Assembly (NCBI RefSeq): GCF_004801855.1
Contig: NZ_SSTC01000004.1
Location: 35,924-99,923 of the forward strand
DNA length: 64,000 nucleotides
Origin: Pseudomonas sp. A-1
GTDB taxonomy: Bacteria; Pseudomonadota; Gammaproteobacteria; Pseudomonadales; Pseudomonadaceae
Direction: 5' to 3'
In this document: positions 38,911 through 45,405 of the stretch, in pieces
How positions within the stretch are numbered: the stretch's first letter is position 1
Layout: each line of letters begins with the position of its first letter
The notes under the pieces: generated by a model
The model's input: only the letters and a program-made list of their open reading frames with translations
Told to the model about the DNA's origin: nothing
Databases searched by the model: none
Made by a program: the position numbers and the translations under genes

Positions 38911-38963
38911 TAGTGGAGGCCGAGGTCGGAATCGAACCGGCGTACACGGATTTGCAATCCGCT
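38911..38963 (-). repeat. attachment-site copy: 3' half of tRNA-Cys
   Basis: These 53 bases are identical to 51144-51196, the 3' half of the intact tRNA-Cys from the anticodon stem through CCA. Homology stops abruptly inside the anticodon stem on the island side. This is the signature of site-specific integration into a tRNA gene. Confidence 0.9.
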
Positions 38964-39181
38964 CCAAAAACCCTTGAACGGCGCGCATTCTAGCCGATTT
39001 CCGTGCCAGAACCAAGCGAAGCCGAAACCCCTGAAAGCCGCATGCTAGAGCGGTCGGATTTCGAGTTCTAGCACTCATTTTGCCCTCCTCCTGGGGGCTC
39101 GCCACCCCGCAACCCCATGACCAGCGAGCCGGCTCCAGTAGCCTCACGCACCCTGCTCGCACATCCAGCTGAGGCGGCCCT

Positions 39182-39314
39182 GCGCCCTACTCCGCCACCA
39201 GATGCCGGTCGATCAATCCAGCCACCTCGTAAGCATGGGTGAAGCCCAGGTCGTGACCGCCGCCGGTGAAGAAATGCAGCTCGGCACGGGGCTGGCCGAC
39301 GCGGACGGGACAGC
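39182..39314 (-). pseudogene. C-terminal fragment of an alpha/beta hydrolase gene
   Basis: The minus strand encodes a peptide with FTGGGHDLGFTHAYEV and LIDRHLVAE before a stop. It parallels the end of the intact hydrolase at 39764 (IPGGGHDLGSTHAAEV, LIDRHLAS), with a short deletion upstream of it. It carries the catalytic His but no start or nucleophile. It keeps what looks like the original hydrolase stop, unlike the intact copy, whose tail is different. Confidence 0.75.
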
Positions 39315-39356
39315 GAGGTGGACAATCAAAGCGTTCCCCCCTACCGCCCGCCGAAA

Positions 39357-39764
39357 TCAGTGCTGGATGATCGATGAATGCGTGACTCCACCTGCATCGT
39401 CAAAGAAAACATGAAGATCGTCGTAGTCAATGCCCAGGCCACTGCACATGCCGAGCACATAGCGGTACTCACTCGGTCCTTTGAAGTCAGGCCTGCCCAG
39501 CACCCTCTCGACTTCCTCCCTGGAAGTTCCGGGGACCAACAGGCGGCCTCGTACATCCTCGGCCATACCGCCGCGATAGCAGGTTCCGTCCATGGCATCC
39601 GTTGTAGGAGCGCGCCACTTTTCCGGATCGAAATCCTCGGAGCTGAAAACTCCAGCCGAGCCCCACCAGACAAGCAGCCCGAGCAGCACTACCAAGGAAA
39701 AAACCACTGCAAGCACAGCAATCGCTGCAGCTTTGAGCGCTCGCTTGAAGCTCCATGCCGCCAT
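39357..39764 (-). CDS. membrane-anchored small protein with BamE/SmpA-like tail
   Basis: The 135-residue product starts with a hydrophobic anchor (AAAIAVLAVVFSLVVLLGLL), then a short soluble domain. The sequence LLVPGTSREEVERVLGRPDF followed by a Tyr-rich strand and DYDDLHVFFDDAGGV has the pattern of the BamE/SmpA fold, where a G-x-S/T-x-x-x-V helix precedes beta strands. Its ATG overlaps the hydrolase stop (ATGA), so the two are translationally coupled. Function unknown. Confidence 0.6.
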   Translation of the reverse strand: MAAWSFKRALKAAAIAVLAVVFSLVVLLGLLVWWGSAGVFSSEDFDPEKWRAPTTDAMDGTCYRGGMAEDVRGRLLVPGTSREEVERVLGRPDFKGPSEYRYVLGMCSGLGIDYDDLHVFFDDAGGVTHSSIIQH

Positions 39765-40447
39765 CAGCCCTGCCCCCCATCGAGATGCCCATGGTTCGCT
39801 ACTCGCAGTGAGACGCCTGATGACTGCGTTTGAAGGGGGGACGCAAGATGCCTGTCGATCAGCCTCGCCACCTCGGCCGCATGGGTGGAGCCCAGGTCGT
39901 GTCCACCACCGGGGATGACGTGCAGCTCGGCGCAAGGTAGAAGCTCGGCGAGGCGCTGGCCGACGCGGACGGGGCTGATCGGGTCGGCGTCGCCCCAGAG
40001 CAGCAGCACGGGCATGTGCAGCTCGGCCAGCCGGGCGGTGAGGTCGGTGCGGTCGTCGAGGAACCAGCGCGGCAGGTTCGGGTTGGCGGCGGCGAAGTCC
40101 GGGCGCCAGTCCTGCGCGCCCAGGGCGAACATGTCCACCCCGCCCGAGGTGACGGTCAGCACCAAGTGGGTGACCTGCTCGGGCCGCTCCAGCGCCGTGC
40201 ACACGGCGACGATGCCGCCCATGGACTGCGCCACCAGCGCGGTGGGCTGGTCGATCTCCGGCAGCACGCGGGCCACCAGATCGGCCATGCCGGTCACGCT
40301 CGGGTCGGGTGGCGTGCTGCCGAAGCCGGGCCAGCCGATATGGACCTGCTGCGCCGGGTGGGCGAGGCGCTCGGCGGCCGGGCGCCAGAACTCGGTGTTG
40401 CCGGAGGCGCCGGGGAGGAAGAGGAGTTTGGAGGGGGATGTGGTCAT
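39764..40447 (-). CDS. alpha/beta hydrolase
   Basis: This 227-residue protein has the fold start LLFLPGASGNTEFWRPAAER, the nucleophile elbow VAQSMGGIVAV with Ser, the acid residue in LLLWGDADPISPVRVG and the His in IPGGGHDLGSTHAAEV. The substrate is unknown. Its last 25 residues (from SPLQTQSS on) are not typical of the fold and appear to come from sequence at the insertion junction; the partial copy at 39182 ends 3 residues after the same point. A second partial copy, the N-terminus, lies at 41215. Confidence 0.8.
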   Translation of the reverse strand: MTTSPSKLLFLPGASGNTEFWRPAAERLAHPAQQVHIGWPGFGSTPPDPSVTGMADLVARVLPEIDQPTALVAQSMGGIVAVCTALERPEQVTHLVLTVTSGGVDMFALGAQDWRPDFAAANPNLPRWFLDDRTDLTARLAELHMPVLLLWGDADPISPVRVGQRLAELLPCAELHVIPGGGHDLGSTHAAEVARLIDRHLASPLQTQSSGVSLRVANHGHLDGGQG

Positions 40448-40517
40448 TGATCATCCTTGATCGGTGGCGAAATGGACTGCTTAAAGCAAGGAAGACAAGG
40501 CTGCACCGCAGTCTACC

Positions 40518-40895
40518 CTACGCGCTGCGGCGCTTTGCCAGAACAACAAAATGGATGGTCGCCACGATCGGGGCAGCAAAAACAGCCCCTGCAAAGCTGG
40601 CCCCGACGAGGAACAAACTGATGCTGCAGGCAGCCACCCCCAACCCAAGCCCGAACAGTTGAACCGGCTTTCCCGGCCAGTGCCGATCCGCGACCAGATG
40701 GAAAGCAAGGTTTGCCGCCGAGACAATGCCCCAACAGCCACATACAACGAGAGCCGTGCCCAGAAGCCAATCGTCTCTGGAGGCGCTGCTAGTGGCCAAC
40801 AGCATTGGAGGCAGAAAAATAGCCCCCACGCTCAGGATAGCAGTAGCAGGGCCGAACAGGCATACGAGCTCCAGCAGTATGAGTACGCGCTTCAT
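40518..40895 (-). CDS. small integral membrane protein, unknown
   Basis: This 125-residue product has four predicted hydrophobic segments (for example FGPATAILSVGAIFLPPMLL and LLGTALVVCGCWGIVSAANL). The start at 40895 has AGG 7 bases upstream; an alternative ATG at 40928 would overlap the preceding gene by 8 bases. I do not recognise the family. It is probably co-transcribed with the helix-hairpin-helix gene. Confidence 0.55.
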   Translation of the reverse strand: MKRVLILLELVCLFGPATAILSVGAIFLPPMLLATSSASRDDWLLGTALVVCGCWGIVSAANLAFHLVADRHWPGKPVQLFGLGLGVAACSISLFLVGASFAGAVFAAPIVATIHFVVLAKRRSA

Positions 40896-40920
40896 GAGGT
40901 GGCCTGATTTGAGGACGCGG

Positions 40921-41172
40921 TCAGTCATGGCGCGACTTTGCCAATGCAATTGCTGCCTGGATGGCCGCACGCGCTTGCGGGCTGTTCTTCCAGCAGGTGG
41001 AACCGACGATAGCCGAGGCCTGGGAAACGATGTCCAGCGCATTCGCCTCGCTCAACTGAGCAAGGGACGCGAATCCCATCTGTTCAAGGCGGGCCACGAC
41101 CGTGGGGCCGACGCCCTTCACGCCCAGCAGTGCCTTACGTTCTTCCGGTGAAAAAGGCATGAGTCTCTCCAT
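40921..41172 (-). CDS. helix-hairpin-helix protein (pathogenicity locus Cdd1-like)
   Basis: This 83-residue protein contains a helix-hairpin-helix motif, LLGVKGVGPTVVARLEQMGF, as in small Cdd1/pathogenicity-locus proteins and DNA-binding HhH domains. SD-like GGAGAG precedes the ATG. It lies in the gap between the N-terminal hydrolase fragment and the intact hydrolase. Confidence 0.72.
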   Translation of the reverse strand: MERLMPFSPEERKALLGVKGVGPTVVARLEQMGFASLAQLSEANALDIVSQASAIVGSTCWKNSPQARAAIQAAIALAKSRHD

Positions 41173-41214
41173 AGATACATGACGCTTGAGGGGCGGGGCC
41201 GCTCGTGCGGTGGC

Positions 41215-41415
41215 CTAGTCTATCGTCGGCAACACACGGGCCACCAGATCGGCCATGCCGGTCACGCTCGGGTCGGGCGGCGTGCTGCCGAAGCCGGGCC
41301 AGCCGATATGGACCTGCTGCGCCGAGTGGGCAATGCGCTCGGCAGCCGGGCGCCAGAACTCGGTGTTGCCGAAGGCGCCGGGGAGGAAGAGGAGTTTGGA
41401 GGGGGATGTGGTCAA
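41215..41415 (-). pseudogene. N-terminal fragment of the same alpha/beta hydrolase gene
   Basis: Read from a TTG at 41415 (the intact copy has ATG there), 66 codons match the first 66 residues of the hydrolase at 39764 with few changes (LLFLPGAFGNTEFWRPAAER, PDPSVTGMADLVARVL), and then meet a stop after TID. It lacks all catalytic residues. An upstream in-frame ATG at 41481 could still give an 88-residue peptide. Confidence 0.75.
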
Positions 41416-41503
41416 TGGATCGTCCTTGAGGGTGACAGGCGCTGTGTTGCAGTAACGTGGAAAGGCTGTGCCATTATCCACCTTTCTCGCTTTTCAGCAG
41501 TCT

Positions 41504-42061
41504 TTATCTGTCATGGGAAAAAACCACCAACCTAAGAGCTGGCATTACCATTAGCTCATCATGTATGCTGATTCGAGAATAGAAAGATTTAGACTGCTTC
41601 GCAGCCATCAATATTTCCTCCTTTACCCCCTCTGGAACATTGGCACAGATATTCCCCCCTGCATCCTCACTGGACAAACGCCTAAATATAAAATGCTCTC
41701 CCCCCTTAAAAACAAAGGGCGTTTCTTGCCAACTTGAATACTCTCGACGCGAGCGACCACCATGCTTAATTGCGCTCTTATTTAGAAAAGCAACGCCATC
41801 TCTCGAAACCTTGACTGCCGCTTCCTCTGACAGCCTAAATATGCCAATCCCGCATCCTTCTAGATATCCGCCAACCTGATCGCCAGCAAAAACCGTATCA
41901 ACCACCTCTAAAGACTCTGGAATATAGGACTTGTAATGCGAGGAGAGCATCAGAAAATATAGATAACCAATCAGCTTATAGATCACCAACAGTGAAACAA
42001 TCACACACACAACCCACACAAGCGATGAGTTCCTCATGCGGCGTCCGATCATATGATGCAT
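41504..42061 (-). CDS. membrane-anchored protein of unknown function, AT-rich
   Basis: The 185-residue product has one N-terminal transmembrane segment (SLVWVVCVIVSLLVIYKLIG) and a soluble domain. AGGTGG lies 7 bases before the ATG at 42061. Codon use is clearly less GC-rich than the neighbours (many A/T third positions), which suggests recent acquisition. I do not recognise the family; the lone C-terminal domain could be periplasmic. Confidence 0.6.
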   Translation of the reverse strand: MHHMIGRRMRNSSLVWVVCVIVSLLVIYKLIGYLYFLMLSSHYKSYIPESLEVVDTVFAGDQVGGYLEGCGIGIFRLSEEAAVKVSRDGVAFLNKSAIKHGGRSRREYSSWQETPFVFKGGEHFIFRRLSSEDAGGNICANVPEGVKEEILMAAKQSKSFYSRISIHDELMVMPALRLVVFSHDR

Positions 42062-42292
42062 TATGAGTGCCACCTATAAACAGAAACCAGGTGGCTTATA
42101 AAACCCCGGACGGGTTGGTGGATAACATTCCTTGCCACTTCGACTCTCCCTGTCTATGCCGCGGATCACGCGATCATCATGACCGGCTTTGCGACGTTAT
42201 ACACCATGACCATCAGCCCTTGGCAAGTCGCCAATCAGCTTATCGCATAGCCACCGATTGACTCCCCACGCTCACCCCGCTAAGGTTCTCCC
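42062..42292. other. leader region before the C4-type RNA
   Basis: No normal gene is found. A plus-strand frame at 42080-42250 without a good start encodes a hydrophobic C-terminal-like peptide (PVYAADHAIIMTGFATLYTM, ending SPWQVANQLIA), perhaps the end of a deleted membrane protein. TTGACT (42258-42263), a 17-base spacer and TAAGGT (42281-42286) form a good sigma70 promoter for the RNA that follows. Confidence 0.5.
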
Positions 42293-42372
42293 GTCGCTGT
42301 CAATCCAGCGACCTGGGATTGGCGTCCCGGAACAAACGGGCGGTCACGACACCGCTGAACAGCGGTTTTTTT
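42293..42372 (+). ncRNA. C4-type phage antisense RNA
   Basis: About 80 bases run from the predicted start near 42293 to an intrinsic terminator (accgct-gaac-agcggt, then T residues, 42351-42372). Segment 42319-42340 (TTGGCGT, then CCGGAA, then ACGGG) is complementary to 19 bases at 42438-42456 in the downstream leader, apart from one mismatch and a 3-base bulge. Phages P1 and P7 use a C4 RNA of similar size and position to block translation of the icd/ant unit. Confidence 0.8.
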
Positions 42373-42622
42373 GTGTCCGCAGCATGGCTACACCCGTTAT
42401 GGGCGGGCCGTGCGTGGGGGCCTCACGGCCCGCCGGTCCCGTTTCCGGTACGCCAACCCGCACGGTTCCGCTCTCCCAAATTGGCGTTTGGGGGGCGGTA
42501 AGCACGCAAAAACGGGAGATTCACCATGTCGAAGACCAGCCTCCAGCTCGGAACAGTCGATTTTCACGGACGCGCCCTCACCGTCATCACCGGCCCAGAA
42601 GGCGAGCACCTCGTTGCCATGA
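42371..42622 (+). CDS. possible Icd-like leader ORF overlapping the antirepressor start
   Basis: An 83-codon frame from a TTG at 42371 (early residues GYTRYGRAVRGGLTARRSRF) contains the C4 target and runs into the antirepressor gene in another frame. In P1-type phages the icd frame overlaps ant in this way and its translation opens the ant start. The start codon is weak and the protein is not recognisable, so the call rests on layout. Confidence 0.4.
   Translation: MCPQHGYTRYGRAVRGGLTARRSRFRYANPHGSALPNWRLGGGKHAKTGDSPCRRPASSSEQSIFTDAPSPSSPAQKASTSLP
42438..42456 (+). promoter_or_regulatory. C4 RNA target in the antirepressor leader
   Basis: The leader contains CCCGTTTCCGGTACGCCAA, the complement of the C4 segment. 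A hairpin at 42478-42492 repeats the TTGGCG loop and could compete for the same target within the mRNA. Confidence 0.65.
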
Positions 42623-43827
42623 AGCCCATCTGCGAAGCCATCGGCCTGCAGTGGGAAGCTCAGCTCAAGCGCATCAAGCGCCACCCCGTCCTCTCGCAAG
42701 GTATGTCCATCATGGACACCCCTTCCGCCGGCGGCGATCAGGAAACCACCTGCCTCCCCCTCGACTACCTCAACGGCTGGCTGTTCGGCGTGGATGCCTC
42801 CCGCGTGCGCCCGGAGATCCGCGAGCGGCTGGTGCAGTACCAGCGCGAATGCTTCGCCGCGCTGGCGGCCTACTGGCGGCAGGGTGAGGCGGTGAATCCG
42901 CGCGCGGCGCTGGGCGATGCCGCGGCCGAGCCGGTGGTGCCGATCCGCCTGACCTACAACGACCGCCCCTTCCGCATCGTGCCCGAGGGCGATGAGCTGT
43001 GGTTCGTGGCGGCCGACGTGGCCCACGCGCTGGGCCTGCGCGACGCGTACCGCATCACCCGCCACCTGCGGCCGGAGCACAAGGCGACCCGCATGGTCGG
43101 CCGGCAGGTGCTGAACGTGATCGACCGGCGCGGGCTGGATCTGGCGCTGCTGCACGGCCGGCCGGAGCGCACCGAGCCGCTGCGTCTGTGGCTGGAGGCG
43201 GCGCTGGAGCAGTTCGGCCCCGTCGCCCGCCCGGCACCGGCGCTGCTGGGCGGGCTGTCCGGCGAGCAGCAGGGCGCGCTCAAGGCGCTGGTGGCGGCAC
43301 GCATCGAGGAGCTGCCCGAGGCCGGCCGCGGCAAGGCGGCGACGGCGTGCTGGTCGGCGCTCAAGTCGAAGTTCGGTTGCAGCTACAAGGAGATCGCCCC
43401 GGAGCAGTTCACCGAGGCGGTGAGCCTGGTGGCGCGCATCGTGCTGGAGGGCGAGCTGCTGGAGCCGGAGGCACCGAAGGTGGTCGGCCGGCTGGCGATC
43501 GACTTCCCGATCGAGGACTGGAAGGCGCGCAACCCGCACCAGTTCCGCCACGACAACCCGAACAGCGCCGAGCTGACGGTGACCACGGGCGACGTGCTGA
43601 TGTGCGAGTACTCGCCCACCGAGACGCTGCTGGGGCAGCTCACCGAGGCCGGCTACCAAGTGGACGGCCCGCTGTACGAGCTGCGCTCCCTGCGCTCGCT
43701 GGCCAAGCGACTGGACATGACGATGCGCTTCATGGCCGGCCACATGCGGCAGGCGATGGACAACTTCGAACACGACCACCGCCGCATCGAGCGGTTCGCC
43801 GGGGCGAAGAAGCCGGCCCAGCGCTGA
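42526..43827 (+). CDS. phage antirepressor with P22_AR_N, BRO-N and ORF6C-like domains
   Basis: This 433-residue protein starts with a P22 antirepressor N-terminal domain (LTVITGPEGEHLVAMKPICE, PLDYLNGWLFGVDASRVRPE). A BRO-N domain follows (PFRIVPEGDELWFVAADVAH), then an ORF6C-like region (LKSKFGCSYKEIAPEQFTEA) and a C-terminal part with helical sequences. Antirepressors inactivate the phage repressor and drive induction. GGGAG precedes the ATG. It is controlled by the leader and C4-type RNA upstream, and in a decayed prophage its role may be only to affect other lysogenic phages. Confidence 0.88.
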   Translation: MSKTSLQLGTVDFHGRALTVITGPEGEHLVAMKPICEAIGLQWEAQLKRIKRHPVLSQGMSIMDTPSAGGDQETTCLPLDYLNGWLFGVDASRVRPEIRERLVQYQRECFAALAAYWRQGEAVNPRAALGDAAAEPVVPIRLTYNDRPFRIVPEGDELWFVAADVAHALGLRDAYRITRHLRPEHKATRMVGRQVLNVIDRRGLDLALLHGRPERTEPLRLWLEAALEQFGPVARPAPALLGGLSGEQQGALKALVAARIEELPEAGRGKAATACWSALKSKFGCSYKEIAPEQFTEAVSLVARIVLEGELLEPEAPKVVGRLAIDFPIEDWKARNPHQFRHDNPNSAELTVTTGDVLMCEYSPTETLLGQLTEAGYQVDGPLYELRSLRSLAKRLDMTMRFMAGHMRQAMDNFEHDHRRIERFAGAKKPAQR

Positions 43828-43843
43828 GGTGCGGGCATGAAAA

Positions 43844-43874
43844 AAGCGCCCCGGCCGGTGTGGCGGGGGCGCTT
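43844..43874. terminator. bidirectional terminator between antirepressor and HigA-like gene
   Basis: The arms aagcgcccc and ggggcgctt form a 9-bp stem between the convergent genes, with A residues on the left side. Confidence 0.7.
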
Positions 43875-43884
43875 GCGTTTGGGG

Positions 43885-44166
43885 TCAGGCGTGGAGGTCG
43901 CGCAGCGCCTCGGGGTGCTGGGCGGCTACGCGCAGGAGGGTTTGCGCAGCGCCGGTGGGTTGCCGACGGCCCTGCTCCCAGTCCTGCACCGTGCGCAGGC
44001 TTACGCCGAGCAGATCGGCGAAGGCGTTCTGCGACAGGCCGACTTTGGCGCGCGCTTCGGCAGCCGGGGTGAGTTTGACCTCGGTGGTGCGCGCGGCCTG
44101 GCCGGCCTTCATTTGGCGAACGGATTTGAGCAGGTCCGCCTGGAATTGCTCGAGTTCTTTATCCAT
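43885..44166 (-). CDS. HigA-type antitoxin, XRE family
   Basis: This 93-residue protein has an N-terminal helical part and a Cro/C1-type HTH (KVGLSQNAFADLLGVSLRTV) followed by WEQGRRQPTGAAQTLLRV, as in antitoxins encoded after RelE-like toxins (HigA/NadS group). It overlaps the toxin gene by 8 bases and should bind and neutralise the toxin and repress the shared promoter. Confidence 0.85.
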   Translation of the reverse strand: MDKELEQFQADLLKSVRQMKAGQAARTTEVKLTPAAEARAKVGLSQNAFADLLGVSLRTVQDWEQGRRQPTGAAQTLLRVAAQHPEALRDLHA

Positions 44167-44473
44167 CGCTGATGGCCTCTTTCAGTTGCTTCAGGAAGGC
44201 AGTGGGCAGGTTGTCGAACTTGGCCTTGGTGTAGGCGATCAGCAACCAGATGTGCCCTTCCGGAAGGGTGTTGTAGTAGATGACACGGGTGCCACCGCGC
44301 TTGCCCATGCCGGAGCGGGACCAGCGCACTTTGCGCAGCCCTCCGCTACCGGGGATCACATCACCGGCCAGCGGGTTGGCCGCCAGCCAGACGATGAAGG
44401 CTTCCCGCTCACCGTCTTCCCAGATCGACTCGGCGTATCGCTTGAAGATTTCGGTTTCGATGACAGTGTGCAT
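44159..44473 (-). CDS. HigB/RelE-type toxin
   Basis: This 104-residue protein is the first gene of the pair, in the order typical of HigBA. Family traits are the N-terminal MHTVIETEIFKRYAESIWED, LRKVRWSRSGMGKRGGTRVI with conserved basic residues and YYNTLPEGHIWLLIAYTKAK. RelE-fold toxins cleave mRNA on the ribosome. The start at 44473 is used; the upstream open frame is a shadow of the next gene. Confidence 0.87.
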   Translation of the reverse strand: MHTVIETEIFKRYAESIWEDGEREAFIVWLAANPLAGDVIPGSGGLRKVRWSRSGMGKRGGTRVIYYNTLPEGHIWLLIAYTKAKFDNLPTAFLKQLKEAISDG

Positions 44474-44635
44474 GGCACAAGGATACGGCGCTGCCGTATA
44501 TCCAGCAAGCACCGCACGTCCCGATCCATCTGCCGTGCGGATCGCCAGGCTGTCAGCCAAGGGCGCTGCCCAACGGTAGATCGTTGGTCTTTCTGCGGGT
44601 CTAGGCTGGGTGCAGGCGAGCGGATGGAGGTGGCC

Positions 44636-45325
44636 ATGTGCGGACGATTCGTGCAGTCCCTGACTGCAGTCGAGTATCTGGAGGCGCTGCAGATCGAGCT
44701 GCCGGTGGTAGGCGGCTTCGACCCGGAGCCGGTCGGCCGCTTCAACGTGGCGCCGCGCACGCGGGTGCTGCTGATGCATCAGGAGGAGGAAGGGCTGCGG
44801 CTGGAGCCGGTGCCGTGGGGCTACGCGCCGCCCTGGGCGAAGGGCCCTCGCCCGCCGGCGTTCAACGCGCGGGTGGAGAAGGTGGCGACGGGGGCTTTCT
44901 GGCGGGAGGCGTGGAAGGCGGGACGCGCGATTGTGCCGGCGGATGGCTGGTACGAGTGGCAGTCGGACCCGGCCGATCCGAAGCACAAGCAGCCGTTCTA
45001 CTTCCGCCAGCGCAGCGGCGCGCCGCTGTTCTTCCCGGCCGTCGGCCACCTGCCCCGGCATGGCCGGGAGCTTCAGGAGGGCGACGGCTTCGCGACGATC
45101 ACCATGCCGAGCTACGGCGGGATGGCCGAGATCCATGACCGGCGGCCGCTGGTGCTGGGGCCGGACGAGGCCCGGGCGTGGCTCGATCCGGCGGTGTCGC
45201 CGCAAGAGGCGGAGGAGATCCTGCATCTCGGGCTGCCGGTGGAGGCGTTCGAGTGGTATGCGGTGGGGCGTGAGGTGGGGAACGTGAAGAGCGAGGGGGC
45301 CGAGTTGATCAGGCCCCACAGCTGA
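44636..45325 (+). CDS. SRAP-family (YedK/HMCES) abasic-site protein
   Basis: This 229-residue protein begins MCGRF, so the catalytic Cys becomes N-terminal after Met removal. Other SRAP sequences are RFNVAPRTRVLLM, PAFNARVEKV with the conserved Asn and Glu nearby, PADGWYEWQ and AEIHDRRPLVL with the active-site His. SRAP proteins form a covalent thiazolidine link to abasic sites in single-stranded DNA and are seen both on chromosomes and on phages and plasmids. GGAGG lies 5 bases before the ATG. It is divergent from the toxin gene. Confidence 0.92.
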   Translation: MCGRFVQSLTAVEYLEALQIELPVVGGFDPEPVGRFNVAPRTRVLLMHQEEEGLRLEPVPWGYAPPWAKGPRPPAFNARVEKVATGAFWREAWKAGRAIVPADGWYEWQSDPADPKHKQPFYFRQRSGAPLFFPAVGHLPRHGRELQEGDGFATITMPSYGGMAEIHDRRPLVLGPDEARAWLDPAVSPQEAEEILHLGLPVEAFEWYAVGREVGNVKSEGAELIRPHS

Positions 45326-45356
45326 AGCGCGAGCCGCCATGACGGCGCGCACAAAA

Positions 45357-45387
45357 AAGCGCCTCTGCCGTGATGGCAGAGGCGCTT
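45357..45387. terminator. bidirectional terminator between SRAP and Cry-like genes
   Basis: A perfect 13-bp stem aagcgcctctgcc / ggcagaggcgctt with a 5-base loop and A/T tracts on both sides lies between convergent genes. Confidence 0.9.
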
Positions 45388-45405
45388 TCGCTCACACGGG
45401 GACAG

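Noticed and set aside
38911..38963. A second functional tRNA-Cys
   Set aside because: Only the 3' half is present; the sequence on the 5' side does not form the D arm or acceptor stem.
39182..41415. An integron cassette array, suggested by small same-strand genes and repeated hydrolase ends
   Set aside because: I found no attC-like core sites at the joints and no integron integrase. Partial gene copies explain the repeats better.
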